A stretch of 64,000 nucleotides of DNA. It comes from Bacteroidota bacterium. GTDB taxonomy: Bacteria > Bacteroidota > Bacteroidia > Palsa-965. Below the pieces are notes generated by a model. The model saw only the letters and a list, made by a program, of their open reading frames with translations. It did not search any database and had not been told where the DNA came from. Shown one piece after another: positions 41,408 to 49,998 of this stretch. The stretch spans positions 124,001 through 188,000 of the forward strand of contig JADBYT010000006.1 in assembly GCA_020402865.1 (NCBI GenBank), read 5' to 3'. The position numbers were made by a program, and so were the translations under genes. Numbering within the stretch: position 1 is the stretch's first letter; the number at the start of each line of letters is the position of its first letter.

Positions 41408-44305
41408 TTACTGTTTAAGCAGTTTCATGGTTTTCATTTCACCATCCACGGCCACTACCTGTACAAAGTAGATGCCCTGGCTGAGGAATGAAATATCAAG
41501 CAGCACCTGATTATCGCTGGTTACATTATCGTGGCGGGCCACGACGCGGCCTTCGCTGTTGAGGATGAGGATAGAAGCTGCATTGCTTACACCGCTCAGG
41601 TCAACCGTAACCCTATCGCCTGCCGGGTTGGGGAAGAGCGAGGGATTTTCGCGCACGGTGGTTTCTTTTGCCACCGGCTGCTGCGGAGCCTGATCAGCCG
41701 AAGGCATGCCGAGACGCGGCGTGCCGGTAATCCACAAATCGAGGTTGTAGCACTGTGTGGTGCTGAACGCGCTGTTGTAGCCCCACACACGCAGGTAGTA
41801 TGTGCCCGGAGTCATGGCTGCGCGGGTAAACGACTCGTTGGTGGTGCCACCGTTGGTGCCCGATTGCAGCACCACACCAGCCGCATCAAGCAGCTGCAGA
41901 TCGTAATCGGCCGGCAGGTTGCTAAGCTGGAAATCAACACTGGTTGAAGCAGCGGTGAGCGTAAACTTGTAGTAATCGTTATCGGTAGTGGTTGAAATCT
42001 GCGACCCGATGGTTGAGTTCATGTTAATGATGGGCGCCGCAGAAGTAGAGTTGTTTGGCTCGTAGGTTTCGGTGCAGGCGGTGGGTGTATTGTAAATCCA
42101 CACCCCACGGCCATAGGTAGCTACGCGCACACGTCCGGCGCCGTTGTTCTGAATATCAATTTCGTTGATCGCTACACGGGGCAGATTCGACGTAATTACC
42201 GACCATGTGGTGATGGTGTTGTTGCGGGTATATACGCCAATGTTCATGCCCACATACAGGTTTTCGGCAGCGGTATTGTCAACCACTACTGTACGGGCAG
42301 CAATGGCGGGCAGCGTGCCGGTAATGTCGGTAAATGTGGCGCCTGAGTTGGTGGAAACACGCACTTTACCGCCGGTGGTGGCAATCCATATTTTGGTGGC
42401 CGTAGAAGGGCTCACACAAATATCGCTGATGCTGCCTGCGCCGGTTATGGCGTAGGTTGTCCAGCTGGTACCGCCGTTAGTGGTTACGTAAAGATTGCTT
42501 CCCGAGCAGGCGTAAATGTAGTTTGCGTTTGACGGAGCCACGGCCACATCGCTGATGGTGGCTGTGATTGCGCCTGAGATGAGCGAGAAGGTTGAACCGC
42601 TGTTGGTTGATTTATACACGCCCGAACCGCCGGCAAAAATGATGCTCTCGGTGGTGGGGTGTATGGCCAGCGGAGTAACCCAGTCGCCACCCGGCACCGC
42701 AGCCAGGTTGGCGCGCGAATTACCGCCATTGGTTGAACGGTAAAGCTGTCCGAACTGACTGGTGCCCCAGATGTTGAGTGAGTTGGTGGGACTTACCAGT
42801 CCTTCCATACCATCGGCACCGAGCCAGCTTACCAGTGTGCCCGTGCTTTGCGATGCGGTAGAACCATTGTCCTGCGCGCCGCCAGTCCACACGGTGGTGT
42901 TGGTGGGCGAGCTGGCAATGCGGTAAAACTGCATGATGCCAAGTCCGTTTGAAATATCGGTCCAGTCGTCGCCGTTGTTGGTGCTGCGGTAAATGCCGCC
43001 ATCGGAAAGCGAGTAAAGCGAAGTGCTTACATATTCAAGGCCATGAATATCGGCGTGGTTGTAACCGGTGGTGTTGGGCGCAAACCATTCGGTGGTGGCG
43101 GTAAAGGATACGCCGGCGTTGGTTGACCTGAAGCAGATAATGCCTGCAATGTGCACAAGGCTTGCATTGGTGGGCGATACACAAATGGCCATATCGTACC
43201 AGGCCTGTCCGCCGGTATCCGAACCATCGGCATTGTAGCCGAAGAAGTTGTTTACGCCTGCCGAGCCTGAGATTTGAGTTACAAAGCTGGCGCCTGAGTT
43301 GGTGGAATAATACAGGCGGCCAAAAATGCTTCCGCTGGCTTGTACAATATACACTACAGCCGGGTTTGCGGCACTCACACCAATCATGCTGCGGCCGGTG
43401 TTGGTAATGCCTTGTCCGGCACCAAGCACAGTCCAGGTTACACCGTTATCGGTAGAGCGTACAATGCTGCCGGTGCCCGATGCATACATGGTGTTCGGGT
43501 CGCCGGGCTTGAACTCCATGTCTTCCTTCATAGAGAAATGCACCTGTGTCCAGGATGTGCCGCCGTTGGTGGAACGGAAAATTCCGTTCGATGCAGCCGC
43601 AAACACAATGCTGGAGTTGGTGGGATGGATGAGGATGCGGCGGATTTCGCCGGTGGGGCCGCTGCCGAGCACGGTCCAGTTTACACCACCATCGGTTGAT
43701 TTGATGACCTGATTGGCGGAGTTGCCGGTGCCGGCATACACAATATTCTGGTTGGCCGGATCAATGGCAATGGAATAAATATGCATCCACAGGTTGTTGT
43801 AATCGGTAACGGGCACCCAGCTTACACCGGCGTTGGTTGATTTCCACATACCGCCGCCGGGCGAACCTACATAAATGGTATTGGTGTTGCTTGGGTGAAT
43901 GGCCATTGCGGTAAGACGGCCATTACCCGGGTTCCAGCCCGAGGTGCGGTTCCATGTAGTGGGGCCAAGTTGTGTCCAGCTTCCAACCGGCACATAACCA
44001 ATACGCTGGTTGGATTGGGTGAGGAAGTTTTCGTAAGCCATTTCCTCTTCGGCAAGGTTGCGGACATAACCCTGCTCATTGAGGTGAAACTGGCTTTCGT
44101 ATTTCCAGCGCTGATACTGTTTGTAACCGCTGCCACGGCCGGTGCCCACACGGGCAAAATAATCGGCAGCCAGCGCATCAATCTCGTCGATCTTCAGATC
44201 ACGACGATTAATGATGTCGTTGATGTTCTCCACCCGCTCAGTCTGCTGAGCAAATGCACCGCCGCTCAGCAAAGCCGCAATGCAAAGGATTCTGATTTTT
44301 TTCAT
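41408..44305 (-). CDS. Secreted T9SS-sorted BNR/sortilin-like repeat protein
   Basis: The start at MKKIRILCIAALLSGGAFA gives about 965 residues with a signal peptide; an in-frame ATG eight codons earlier is also open. Residues of about 110-735 carry many WKSTNAGVSW-type beta-propeller repeats (STNxGxSW, IAxxPxNxxxIY), as in sortilin/Vps10-like glycan-active or binding proteins. A bacterial pre-peptidase C-terminal (PPC) type domain follows (DYYKFTLTAASTSVDFQLSNLP, GTYYLRVWGY). The T9SS type A domain ends the protein (SLFPNPAGDRVTVDLSG, QGIYFVQV). It is exported through the T9SS and probably cell-surface attached. An AT-rich leader precedes it. Confidence 0.9.
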   Translation of the reverse strand: MKKIRILCIAALLSGGAFAQQTERVENINDIINRRDLKIDEIDALAADYFARVGTGRGSGYKQYQRWKYESQFHLNEQGYVRNLAEEEMAYENFLTQSNQRIGYVPVGSWTQLGPTTWNRTSGWNPGNGRLTAMAIHPSNTNTIYVGSPGGGMWKSTNAGVSWVPVTDYNNLWMHIYSIAIDPANQNIVYAGTGNSANQVIKSTDGGVNWTVLGSGPTGEIRRILIHPTNSSIVFAAASNGIFRSTNGGTSWTQVHFSMKEDMEFKPGDPNTMYASGTGSIVRSTDNGVTWTVLGAGQGITNTGRSMIGVSAANPAVVYIVQASGSIFGRLYYSTNSGASFVTQISGSAGVNNFFGYNADGSDTGGQAWYDMAICVSPTNASLVHIAGIICFRSTNAGVSFTATTEWFAPNTTGYNHADIHGLEYVSTSLYSLSDGGIYRSTNNGDDWTDISNGLGIMQFYRIASSPTNTTVWTGGAQDNGSTASQSTGTLVSWLGADGMEGLVSPTNSLNIWGTSQFGQLYRSTNGGNSRANLAAVPGGDWVTPLAIHPTTESIIFAGGSGVYKSTNSGSTFSLISGAITATISDVAVAPSNANYIYACSGSNLYVTTNGGTSWTTYAITGAGSISDICVSPSTATKIWIATTGGKVRVSTNSGATFTDITGTLPAIAARTVVVDNTAAENLYVGMNIGVYTRNNTITTWSVITSNLPRVAINEIDIQNNGAGRVRVATYGRGVWIYNTPTACTETYEPNNSTSAAPIINMNSTIGSQISTTTDNDYYKFTLTAASTSVDFQLSNLPADYDLQLLDAAGVVLQSGTNGGTTNESFTRAAMTPGTYYLRVWGYNSAFSTTQCYNLDLWITGTPRLGMPSADQAPQQPVAKETTVRENPSLFPNPAGDRVTVDLSGVSNAASILILNSEGRVVARHDNVTSDNQVLLDISFLSQGIYFVQVVAVDGEMKTMKLLKQ

Positions 44306-44329
44306 GAGTTGTGTGTCTTGATGAATCAC

Positions 44330-44673
44330 TAATTAAGCACATACAAACCAATAAGTAAATAACTGTGCATCAGCTTTTATCAACAGATCCACTTATCGGG
44401 AATTACAAGTATTTGTAAATGGAATTATTACACGAATTAAATACATTCTAAACGATTTCTTATGCTATAAATAGTGTAAAAAGCCTTTTTTATTGGGTTT
44501 AAAAAGGTTTTATGGAAACAATACGCGACCTGTTAATTGTGCACTTAACTTATTAACAGTTCCGATTATTATATGCAGGATTATTTTTTAGATCCTGCAA
44601 AGGTGTTTCGGGTTCGTTAAGAATACACATAGCTGGTTGGCAAAAAAGCCCCGGAGCTTCTTATCTTAGCAGC
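44330..44673. other. AT-rich divergent intergenic region
   Basis: This region separates the BNR-repeat gene (minus) and holB (plus). It holds a CTGTTAAT-N14-ATTAACAG dyad (44530-44559), which could be an operator. There is also a GCAGGAT/ATCCTGC hairpin (44575-44598) with a T-rich loop. No gene is supported. Confidence 0.4.
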
Positions 44674-45804
44674 ATGTTTTTCCGCGATATTATTGGTCAG
44701 CATGATGTAAAGCAACGGCTCATACACACTGTATCGGGCAGCCGGATTAGCCATGCGCAGTTGTTTTTCGGGCCCGAAGGTTCGGGTACACTGGCACTTG
44801 CGCTGGCTTATGCACGTTACGTACATTGTACAAAACGCAACGCGGAAGATGCCTGCGGCGAATGCCCCTCGTGTGCCAAGTATGATAAACTGGTGCACCC
44901 CGATTTGCATTTTGTGTATCCGGTGGCACTGTCGAAAGATGTGCGCGTGAGCACACACGTAATTGCCGAATGGCGGCAGGCATTTCTTGAAAATCCTTAC
45001 CTCACGCTCGACGAGTGGTTTAGCCGGCTGGAGGCCGAAAACAAACAGGCGGTAATCGGCACGGAAGAAAGCGGCGAAATTCTGCGCAAACTCAGCCTCA
45101 CCACGTTTGAGGGCGAATATAAAATCATGCTCATCTGGATGGCGGAGAAGATGAACCTGCAGGCCGCCAACAAGCTGCTGAAAATTCTGGAAGAACCGCC
45201 CGATAAAACATTGTTTCTGCTGGTTACCGAAAGCGAAGACCAGCTGCTGCGCACCATTGTAAGCCGCACGCAGTTAGTAAAAGTGCGCCGCATTGCCGAC
45301 AACGACCTGCGCGATGCGCTGATGCAGCGCCACCAGCTCAGTGCCGACGATGCTGCAAAAATGGCTTATCAGGCCGATGGCAGCTATGCCGCGGCGCGCC
45401 TGCTGCTTGAGCGCGACGAGAATGCGGCGTTTTACTTAGCCACCTTCCAGAAATGGATGCGCGCCAGCCTGAAGTTTGATGCGCAGAAAGTAATTGCATC
45501 GGTTGACGAACTGGCCTCCATTGGCCGCGAACGCCAGAAACAATTCCTCAGCTATTCACTTGATCTGGTGCGCGACAGTCTGGTGCTCAATTACGGCGAT
45601 GCTGCGCTGGTGCGCCTTACCGGCGAGGAACTTGGTTTTGTACAAAAGTTTGCCCCGTTTGTACACAAAGCCAACGGCGAACGCTTTATTGATGAACTGA
45701 ACACCGCCGCACAGCATATTGAGCGCAACGGAAGCCCGAAGATTATCTTCATGGACCTTTCGTTTAAGCTGAATGAGATGCTGAATGTGCCGAAGGCGGT
45801 GTAA
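44674..45804 (+). CDS. holB: DNA polymerase III subunit delta-prime
   Basis: A 376-residue clamp-loader subunit (AAA+ fold, non-catalytic). It has a family-style start (FFRDIIGQHDVKQRLIHTVSGSRISHAQLFFGPEGSGTLALALAYA) in which the P-loop lacks the catalytic Lys. A zinc module follows (CTKRNAEDACGECPSC), then VYPVALSK, KIMLIWMAEKMNLQAANKLLKILEEPP and LLRTIVSRTQLVKV. With delta and tau it loads the sliding clamp in replication. The length is slightly longer than E. coli delta-prime but normal for Bacteroidota. No neighbour is functionally linked. Confidence 0.93.
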   Translation: MFFRDIIGQHDVKQRLIHTVSGSRISHAQLFFGPEGSGTLALALAYARYVHCTKRNAEDACGECPSCAKYDKLVHPDLHFVYPVALSKDVRVSTHVIAEWRQAFLENPYLTLDEWFSRLEAENKQAVIGTEESGEILRKLSLTTFEGEYKIMLIWMAEKMNLQAANKLLKILEEPPDKTLFLLVTESEDQLLRTIVSRTQLVKVRRIADNDLRDALMQRHQLSADDAAKMAYQADGSYAAARLLLERDENAAFYLATFQKWMRASLKFDAQKVIASVDELASIGRERQKQFLSYSLDLVRDSLVLNYGDAALVRLTGEELGFVQKFAPFVHKANGERFIDELNTAAQHIERNGSPKIIFMDLSFKLNEMLNVPKAV

Positions 45805-45878
45805 CTGTCAGGTCGGGCGGAGCCGAGACCAGACAGGGGTGCTGGGCCGAATTAAGCTTGCGGTATTTTATTGCTTCT

Positions 45879-46007
45879 GCCGGAATGATTTTCTAGCCCC
45901 GGGCAAACGGATGGCCGCACTTTGTAGTATGTAATAATAAGGCCAAAAGGCGGACAGGAGCGCGCACGGGAGCAGGTGGTTTTTTATTGCGCTTTTCGGT
46001 TCGCTCC
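45879..46007 (-). repeat. Dispersed intergenic repeat, copy D
   Basis: In minus orientation it runs GGAGCGAACCG, ATAAAAAACC, GCTCC and a GGCC-paired hairpin to GGGGCTAGAAAATCATTCCGGC. It is the most diverged copy and lacks the exact TTTCCACT. It lies in the convergent gap between holB and the PhyH-like gene; the holB-proximal part of the gap holds only an imperfect CTGTC/GACAG hairpin near 45808-45838. Confidence 0.5.
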
Positions 46008-46023
46008 GAATTATTTTTTTAGC

Positions 46024-46941
46024 CTACTTCCACTCCTCACTCAGCACCCGACGCTGTTCGTACCACGTAATATACTGCACTAAACGCGGCATTGTGCCCC
46101 GGTTGGGTGTGGCACAATGCGGCAGGGCGTTGTGCCAGATAATGAGATCGCCTTTTTTGCCGGGTATGGTTACGGGCCTGCCGGTTTCTGCGGCAAGTTT
46201 GCGCGGATCGGCGCCGGGGGGAAGGCTGCGCAGCCACTCGTCTATCTTCAACTGAAAGCCGGGCACGCACTGAAATGCGCCCTGCTCTTGGCTCACGTCA
46301 TGCAAATACAGTAAGCCTTGCAGGTTGTACGGAACGGGCGGCACCAGACTTACATCCCAGTGCAGCGGTGTGCCGGCAAATTTATTTGAGCCGGTTTCAG
46401 GCGTATTGAAGCTCACCTTGTCGATAGTGACCTGAATGGCGTGGTGGCCGTAAAGCTGCTCATACGCCTTGCGGATACGCGCCGACATGCGGTTGCGCTG
46501 CAGGGCAGGATGATTGAAAAGCTGAAGCATCATGCCCCGCCTGCCCTCGTGCGCAGTGTACCAGCTTGCGGGGTTTTGCGGATCGGCCTGAAGATACTGC
46601 CAAATGGCAGCCGCAGCCGCATCACAATCTTCGTCAGACACGGCATGATGCAAAACCACGTAGCCGTTCTGTTGCCAGAAAAGCAGATCGGTTTCATTGA
46701 GCACAGGCGTTTGAAGCTGTTCTGTACCGGCAAATACCATGCGCGCACGGAACCAGTGTGCAAACTCCTGCACACTGCGCGGCTGAAAAAACAAAAAGCC
46801 CATCAGCTCATCCACACTCACGCCATACTGATTGAGCAGCTGCACATCGGCCGTCCAATGCGCCAGCCGTTGGTCCTGATTGGCCGAAGGGTTGTGGTAG
46901 CGCTGCCAGAGTGCATAAATTTCCTGCGCGGTGGGCTGCAT
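46024..46941 (-). CDS. Phytanoyl-CoA dioxygenase family protein
   Basis: A 305-residue Fe(II)/2-oxoglutarate-dependent oxygenase. The metal-binding H-x-D is in PLHWDVSLVPP (H194, D196). The distal His is in IIWHNALPHCATPNRG (H270 or H275) with a 2-oxoglutarate-binding Arg (R281). The N-terminal half is helical. Known family members hydroxylate lipids, small molecules or antibiotics; the substrate here is unknown. It is transcribed divergently from the RidA-like gene. Confidence 0.87.
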   Translation of the reverse strand: MQPTAQEIYALWQRYHNPSANQDQRLAHWTADVQLLNQYGVSVDELMGFLFFQPRSVQEFAHWFRARMVFAGTEQLQTPVLNETDLLFWQQNGYVVLHHAVSDEDCDAAAAAIWQYLQADPQNPASWYTAHEGRRGMMLQLFNHPALQRNRMSARIRKAYEQLYGHHAIQVTIDKVSFNTPETGSNKFAGTPLHWDVSLVPPVPYNLQGLLYLHDVSQEQGAFQCVPGFQLKIDEWLRSLPPGADPRKLAAETGRPVTIPGKKGDLIIWHNALPHCATPNRGTMPRLVQYITWYEQRRVLSEEWK

Positions 46942-47054
46942 AAGTCTTGAAAATGCAAAACTGTTTATACCATGAATGTATGCGCAGAAAACGAATGTGC
47001 AAAGCAGCCGTGCAGAAACGGGTATTTACACGCGGATGTATTTACACGCTGCAC

Positions 47055-47098
47055 CACGAAGATTAATAAGCAGATGGCCACAGTTACTTATCTTCGTG
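47055..47098 (+). promoter_or_regulatory. Dyad and promoter-like element upstream of the RidA-like gene
   Basis: CACGAAGATTAATAAG is followed after 16 bases by CTTATCTTCGTG, its near-complement, giving a hairpin or operator. The right arm contains TATCTTCG (47089-47096), a TAnnTTxG promoter variant, 17 bases before the ATG, so a bound repressor would cover the promoter. Confidence 0.4.
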
Positions 47099-47112
47099 CT
47101 TTTACAAGCGCT

Positions 47113-47535
47113 ATGAACGAACAAAGCATAAACTCATCAAAAGCGCCCGAGCCGGTTGGGCATTATCCGCATGCACGCCGCGTGGGCAATTTACTTTTCC
47201 TTTCCGGTGTGGGTCCGCGTGAAAAAGGCTCGAAAAAAATTCCGGGTGTGGAGCTTGATGAAAACCGCAACATCCTGAGTTACGATATTGAAACGCAGGT
47301 GCGCAGCGTGTTTCAGAATGTGCGCTGGATTTTGGAAGATGCCGGAAGCAGCTGGGAACAAATTGTGGACGTAACGGTGTTTCTGACCAACATGAAAGAC
47401 GATTTTGCCACCTACAACCGTCTTTGGGCCGAGTATTTTCCCGAAAACCCGCCCTGCCGCACCACGCTGGAAATAAACTGCCTGCCCACGCCCATTGCCA
47501 TTGAACTGAAGGTAATGGCCACTATTGGCCAGTAG
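47113..47535 (+). CDS. RidA-family protein, 2-aminomuconate deaminase-like
   Basis: The ATG of MNEQSINSSKAPEPVGHYP gives 140 residues; a longer open frame runs through the dyad and promoter. The RidA/YjgF fold is clear: PHARRVGNLLFLSGVGPRE, VRSVFQNVRWILEDAGSSWEQIVDVTVFLTNM and the C-terminal NPPCRTTLEINCLPTPIAIELKV. The last motif (CRTTxEINCLPTPIA) is characteristic of 2-aminomuconate deaminases of the 3-hydroxyanthranilate/aminophenol pathway rather than of general RidA. No other genes of that pathway are in the window. A GT39-like gene follows after one base. Confidence 0.85.
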   Translation: MNEQSINSSKAPEPVGHYPHARRVGNLLFLSGVGPREKGSKKIPGVELDENRNILSYDIETQVRSVFQNVRWILEDAGSSWEQIVDVTVFLTNMKDDFATYNRLWAEYFPENPPCRTTLEINCLPTPIAIELKVMATIGQ

Positions 47536-47536
47536 C

Positions 47537-48934
47537 ATGCTATCGTCGCGTTATTCGCTTGCCTGGCTTGTGACCGGACTGTGTGCGGCGGTGTTGCTGC
47601 CCACACTGTTTATGCGCGGCATGTTTTTCGACGGTGTGTTTTACGCCAACATGAGCATGAACTTTGCGGCAGGCGAAAGCACATTCTGGGAGCCGAAATG
47701 CAGCAATACGTTTTATGCGGTATGCCACGAGCAGCCGCCTTTGTTTTTTGCACTGCAGGGGGCATTTTTTTACGTGCTCGGCAATTCCTTTCTCACCGAA
47801 CGTATTTACGATCTGGCCGCAGCCTTGCTGAGTGTGTGGCTGCTGCTGCGTATTGCAAAAGCAACCGGCCACAGCGCATCGGGCTGGATGGCGGTGCTGT
47901 GCTGGATGATAATGCCCGTCACATTCTGGGCATACCACAACAATGTAATTGAAGGCACGCTGAGCATGTTTACACTGGCCGCCATGCTGCACCTGATGCG
48001 TGCGCTGCACGAAGGCAAACGTGAAACGCAGCACCTGCTGCTGGCCGGGTTGTGGATTGCGGCGGCAGGACTTACAAAAGGCGTTCAGGGCATGTTTCTG
48101 CTTGCCGCGCCGGGGCTTTGGTGGCTGGTGATGCGGCGCAGCACATTGGGGGCGGCGCTCAGGCAAACGGCGCTGGTGCTGACGGTGCCGCTGGCAGTTA
48201 CGGCCTTTTGCTGGTTTAACGAAGCCGCACAGCGCAGCTTTGCCGCTTATTTTGAGCACCGTTTGGCGAGCACGTTTGCAGGCCTCAACAGCACGGGCAG
48301 CGGCAGGTTTCACCAGCTTTACGAATTGCTGCTGAACATGCTGCCGGTAATGGGTATAGCGGCACTGCTGGTTTTGCTGCTGCGCAAAAAGGCACAAAAG
48401 CCCGCCGCCTACGATTTGCGTTTAGCTGCGTTTATGCTGGCGGCGGGGCTGGCGGGTATTTTGCCGCTGATGGTTACGCTGGAGCAGCGCGGATTTTATC
48501 TGGTTACTGCATTGCCGCTTGTGGCGCTGGCCTGTGCGCTGTTGCTGCATCCGTACACTACAGCCTTGCAGGCCGCACTTCAAAACCGTGTGCCGGCAAG
48601 CCGCGTGGTAGCCGCCATGGGTATGCTGCTGCTTGCCGGGGCGGTGGCGGCCGCAGCCATGCTGGGCGGAAGCTACAAACGCGACGAAATCAAACTCCGC
48701 GACCTGGAAACCGCCGCCCGCTTTATTCCGCCCGGCAGCATTATTGGCCATGATACCGCCGCAACAGACTGGACGCTGATGCACAATGCGTGGCGGTTTT
48801 ACAAAATAAGCCTCGCCTTTCCCGAAACGCCCGACCCGGAATGGGTGCTGCTGCCGCAAGGCAAACAGGCGCCCGAAGGGTATGCAGTGGTGGAGTGCGG
48901 GTTGCGGGAAATGGTGTTGTGGCGGAGGAGGTGA
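47537..48934 (+). CDS. GT39/ArnT-like membrane glycosyltransferase, 465 aa
   Basis: The ATG at 47537 (MLSSRYSLAWL) follows the RidA-like stop by one base; an in-frame TTG at 47525 would overlap it. About eleven TM helices are present. The first loop has RGMFFDGVFYANMSMNFA (acidic D-x-x-x-YA pattern) and CHEQPPLFFALQGAFF, where HEQPPL matches the H-x-PPL signature of the ArnT/PMT-2 family. It probably transfers a sugar from a polyprenyl phosphate on the periplasmic side. Its last 22 codons are repeated at 49615-49699, behind a toxin-antitoxin pair. Confidence 0.87.
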   Translation: MLSSRYSLAWLVTGLCAAVLLPTLFMRGMFFDGVFYANMSMNFAAGESTFWEPKCSNTFYAVCHEQPPLFFALQGAFFYVLGNSFLTERIYDLAAALLSVWLLLRIAKATGHSASGWMAVLCWMIMPVTFWAYHNNVIEGTLSMFTLAAMLHLMRALHEGKRETQHLLLAGLWIAAAGLTKGVQGMFLLAAPGLWWLVMRRSTLGAALRQTALVLTVPLAVTAFCWFNEAAQRSFAAYFEHRLASTFAGLNSTGSGRFHQLYELLLNMLPVMGIAALLVLLLRKKAQKPAAYDLRLAAFMLAAGLAGILPLMVTLEQRGFYLVTALPLVALACALLLHPYTTALQAALQNRVPASRVVAAMGMLLLAGAVAAAAMLGGSYKRDEIKLRDLETAARFIPPGSIIGHDTAATDWTLMHNAWRFYKISLAFPETPDPEWVLLPQGKQAPEGYAVVECGLREMVLWRRR

Positions 48935-48940
48935 GTGATA
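48856..48940 (+). repeat. 85-bp direct repeat, copy 1 (3-prime end of the GT39 gene)
   Basis: Identical to 49615-49699 at 83 of 85 positions. It covers the last GT39 codons and the stop. Copy 2 starts 759 bp further on, and a toxin-antitoxin pair lies between. Confidence 0.9.
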
Positions 48941-48974
48941 TTTTTCTTCGTATGTTTATATAAAATAAAAAGCA

Positions 48975-49229
48975 ATGAGTGTTGAATCTCTTAAATCTTA
49001 TTTACACTTACGGATTGATAAAGCTGACGAGCTTCTGCTGAATAAGATCGCAGCAATTATTGATGAGTCAGTGTCCGATTCTGAGCAACACGACACTGAT
49101 AATGATTTGCTTACCCCTGCTCAGAAGCAGGAACTTGAGAGGCGCTATCAGGAATATCTTAGTGGCAATACTGAATCTTATAGTTTTGAGGAAGTAAAAA
49201 TGTATTTGAGAACCCGAAAAACATCTTGA
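48975..49229 (+). CDS. Antitoxin of TA pair 1
   Basis: An 84-residue acidic, helical protein. The start SVESLKSYLHLRIDKADELLLNKIAAIIDE and a C-terminal RRYQEYLSGNTESYSFEEVKMYLRTRK resemble the addiction-module antitoxins that pair with RelE/ParE toxins. The C-terminal half probably wraps the toxin. It is related to the antitoxin at 49736-49993 but only at a distance (about one-third of residues). The toxin start (TTG) overlaps its stop as TTGA, the usual coupling. Confidence 0.75.
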   Translation: MSVESLKSYLHLRIDKADELLLNKIAAIIDESVSDSEQHDTDNDLLTPAQKQELERRYQEYLSGNTESYSFEEVKMYLRTRKTS

Positions 49230-49533
49230 ACTTGGCTTACACCTTCATTATACTTAAAAACGCCAGAGAGGATTTAAAAAAATTTATGACTATTATCTGA
49301 CTATAAATAGAGCGCTTGCCGAACGCTTTTTGAGTGAAATAGACGATACAATTATGATTGTGCGTCGCTTTCCATTATCGAGAAGCCACTTTTGGAAAAA
49401 CTACCGATTGGTATTGTTGCCCTCATTTCCATACTTTCTTTGTTACACAATAGAAGAACAAAAACTGGTTTTTCATGCCGTTTTTCCGGCCAAAGATGAT
49501 CCTGATAAAATACTTAACTCCCTGCAAGGATAA
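49226..49533 (+). pseudogene. RelE/ParE-type toxin 1, frameshifted in an A7 run
   Basis: Translation from TTG gives NLAYTFIILKNAREDLKK and then stops after MTII. If one A is added to the run at 49276-49282, the frame continues as IYDYYLTINRALAERFLSEID and on to HAVFPAKDDPDKILNSLQG. That is a complete ParE/RelE-fold protein of about 102 residues. It aligns with toxin 2 throughout (FWKNYRLVLLPSFPYFLCY versus YHKYFRVVFMPNFPFAIIY). The gene is therefore inactivated by a one-base deletion, or the base is a sequencing error. Confidence 0.75.
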
Positions 49534-49614
49534 TCCGTCTTGCTTATATTACACGCTGCCGTGAACCTGATCATTACGTGCTTAGTCTTCTTCCGCTCCC
49601 GAAAGGATGCTGCT

Positions 49615-49699
49615 GCAAGGCAAACAGGCGCCCGAAGGGTATGCGGTGCTGGAGTGCGGGTTGCGGGAAATGGTGTTGTGGCGGAGGAGGTGAGTGATA
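49615..49699 (+). repeat. 85-bp direct repeat, copy 2
   Basis: 83 of 85 bases match the GT39 3-prime end; one change is synonymous and one is Val to Leu, and similarity may continue a few bases upstream with a 3-base gap. It sits in the 49534-49735 gap, which has no other gene, directly upstream of antitoxin 2. The copy is not part of a longer GT39-like frame. Confidence 0.9.
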
Positions 49700-49735
49700 A
49701 TTACTTTTTTGTATCTTCAACAAAAACAAAACATC

Positions 49736-49993
49736 ATGCGTGAAGAAACATTAAGATCATATCTGCGACACAAAATTGATCACGCGGACAAGGATTTACT
49801 TATCACAATAAAAAATATGCTTGATGAATATCTTCATGTGCAACAGGAGAAACAATTTGACCTGAGTGAAGAAGAGAAAGAAGAGTTAACTACTCAATAT
49901 AATCGCCTGCTTAAAGGCGAGGTTAAAACATACACTGAACAGGAATTAAGAGAACATATCTATAAAAACAGAAAAAGCAAAAAAGCAAGCTAG
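49736..49993 (+). CDS. Antitoxin of TA pair 2
   Basis: The ATG of MREETLRSYLRHKIDHADKDLL gives 85 residues; an in-frame ATG at 49694 lies in the repeat tail and gives an unlike N-terminus. It is helical and acidic with a basic end (EHIYKNRKSKKAS). It is homologous to antitoxin 1 in the N-terminal ESLKSYLxxxIDxAD pattern and in the QYNRLLKGEVKTYTEQEL region. TGTATCTTC upstream may be its promoter. The toxin gene starts 5 bp downstream. Confidence 0.78.
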   Translation: MREETLRSYLRHKIDHADKDLLITIKNMLDEYLHVQQEKQFDLSEEEKEELTTQYNRLLKGEVKTYTEQELREHIYKNRKSKKAS

Positions 49994-49998
49994 TCTTT

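Noticed and set aside
41408-44305. Sialidase assignment for the BNR-repeat protein
   Set aside because: The repeats are sortilin/VPS10-like STNxGxSW blades; no sialidase catalytic Arg triad or FRIP motif was seen.
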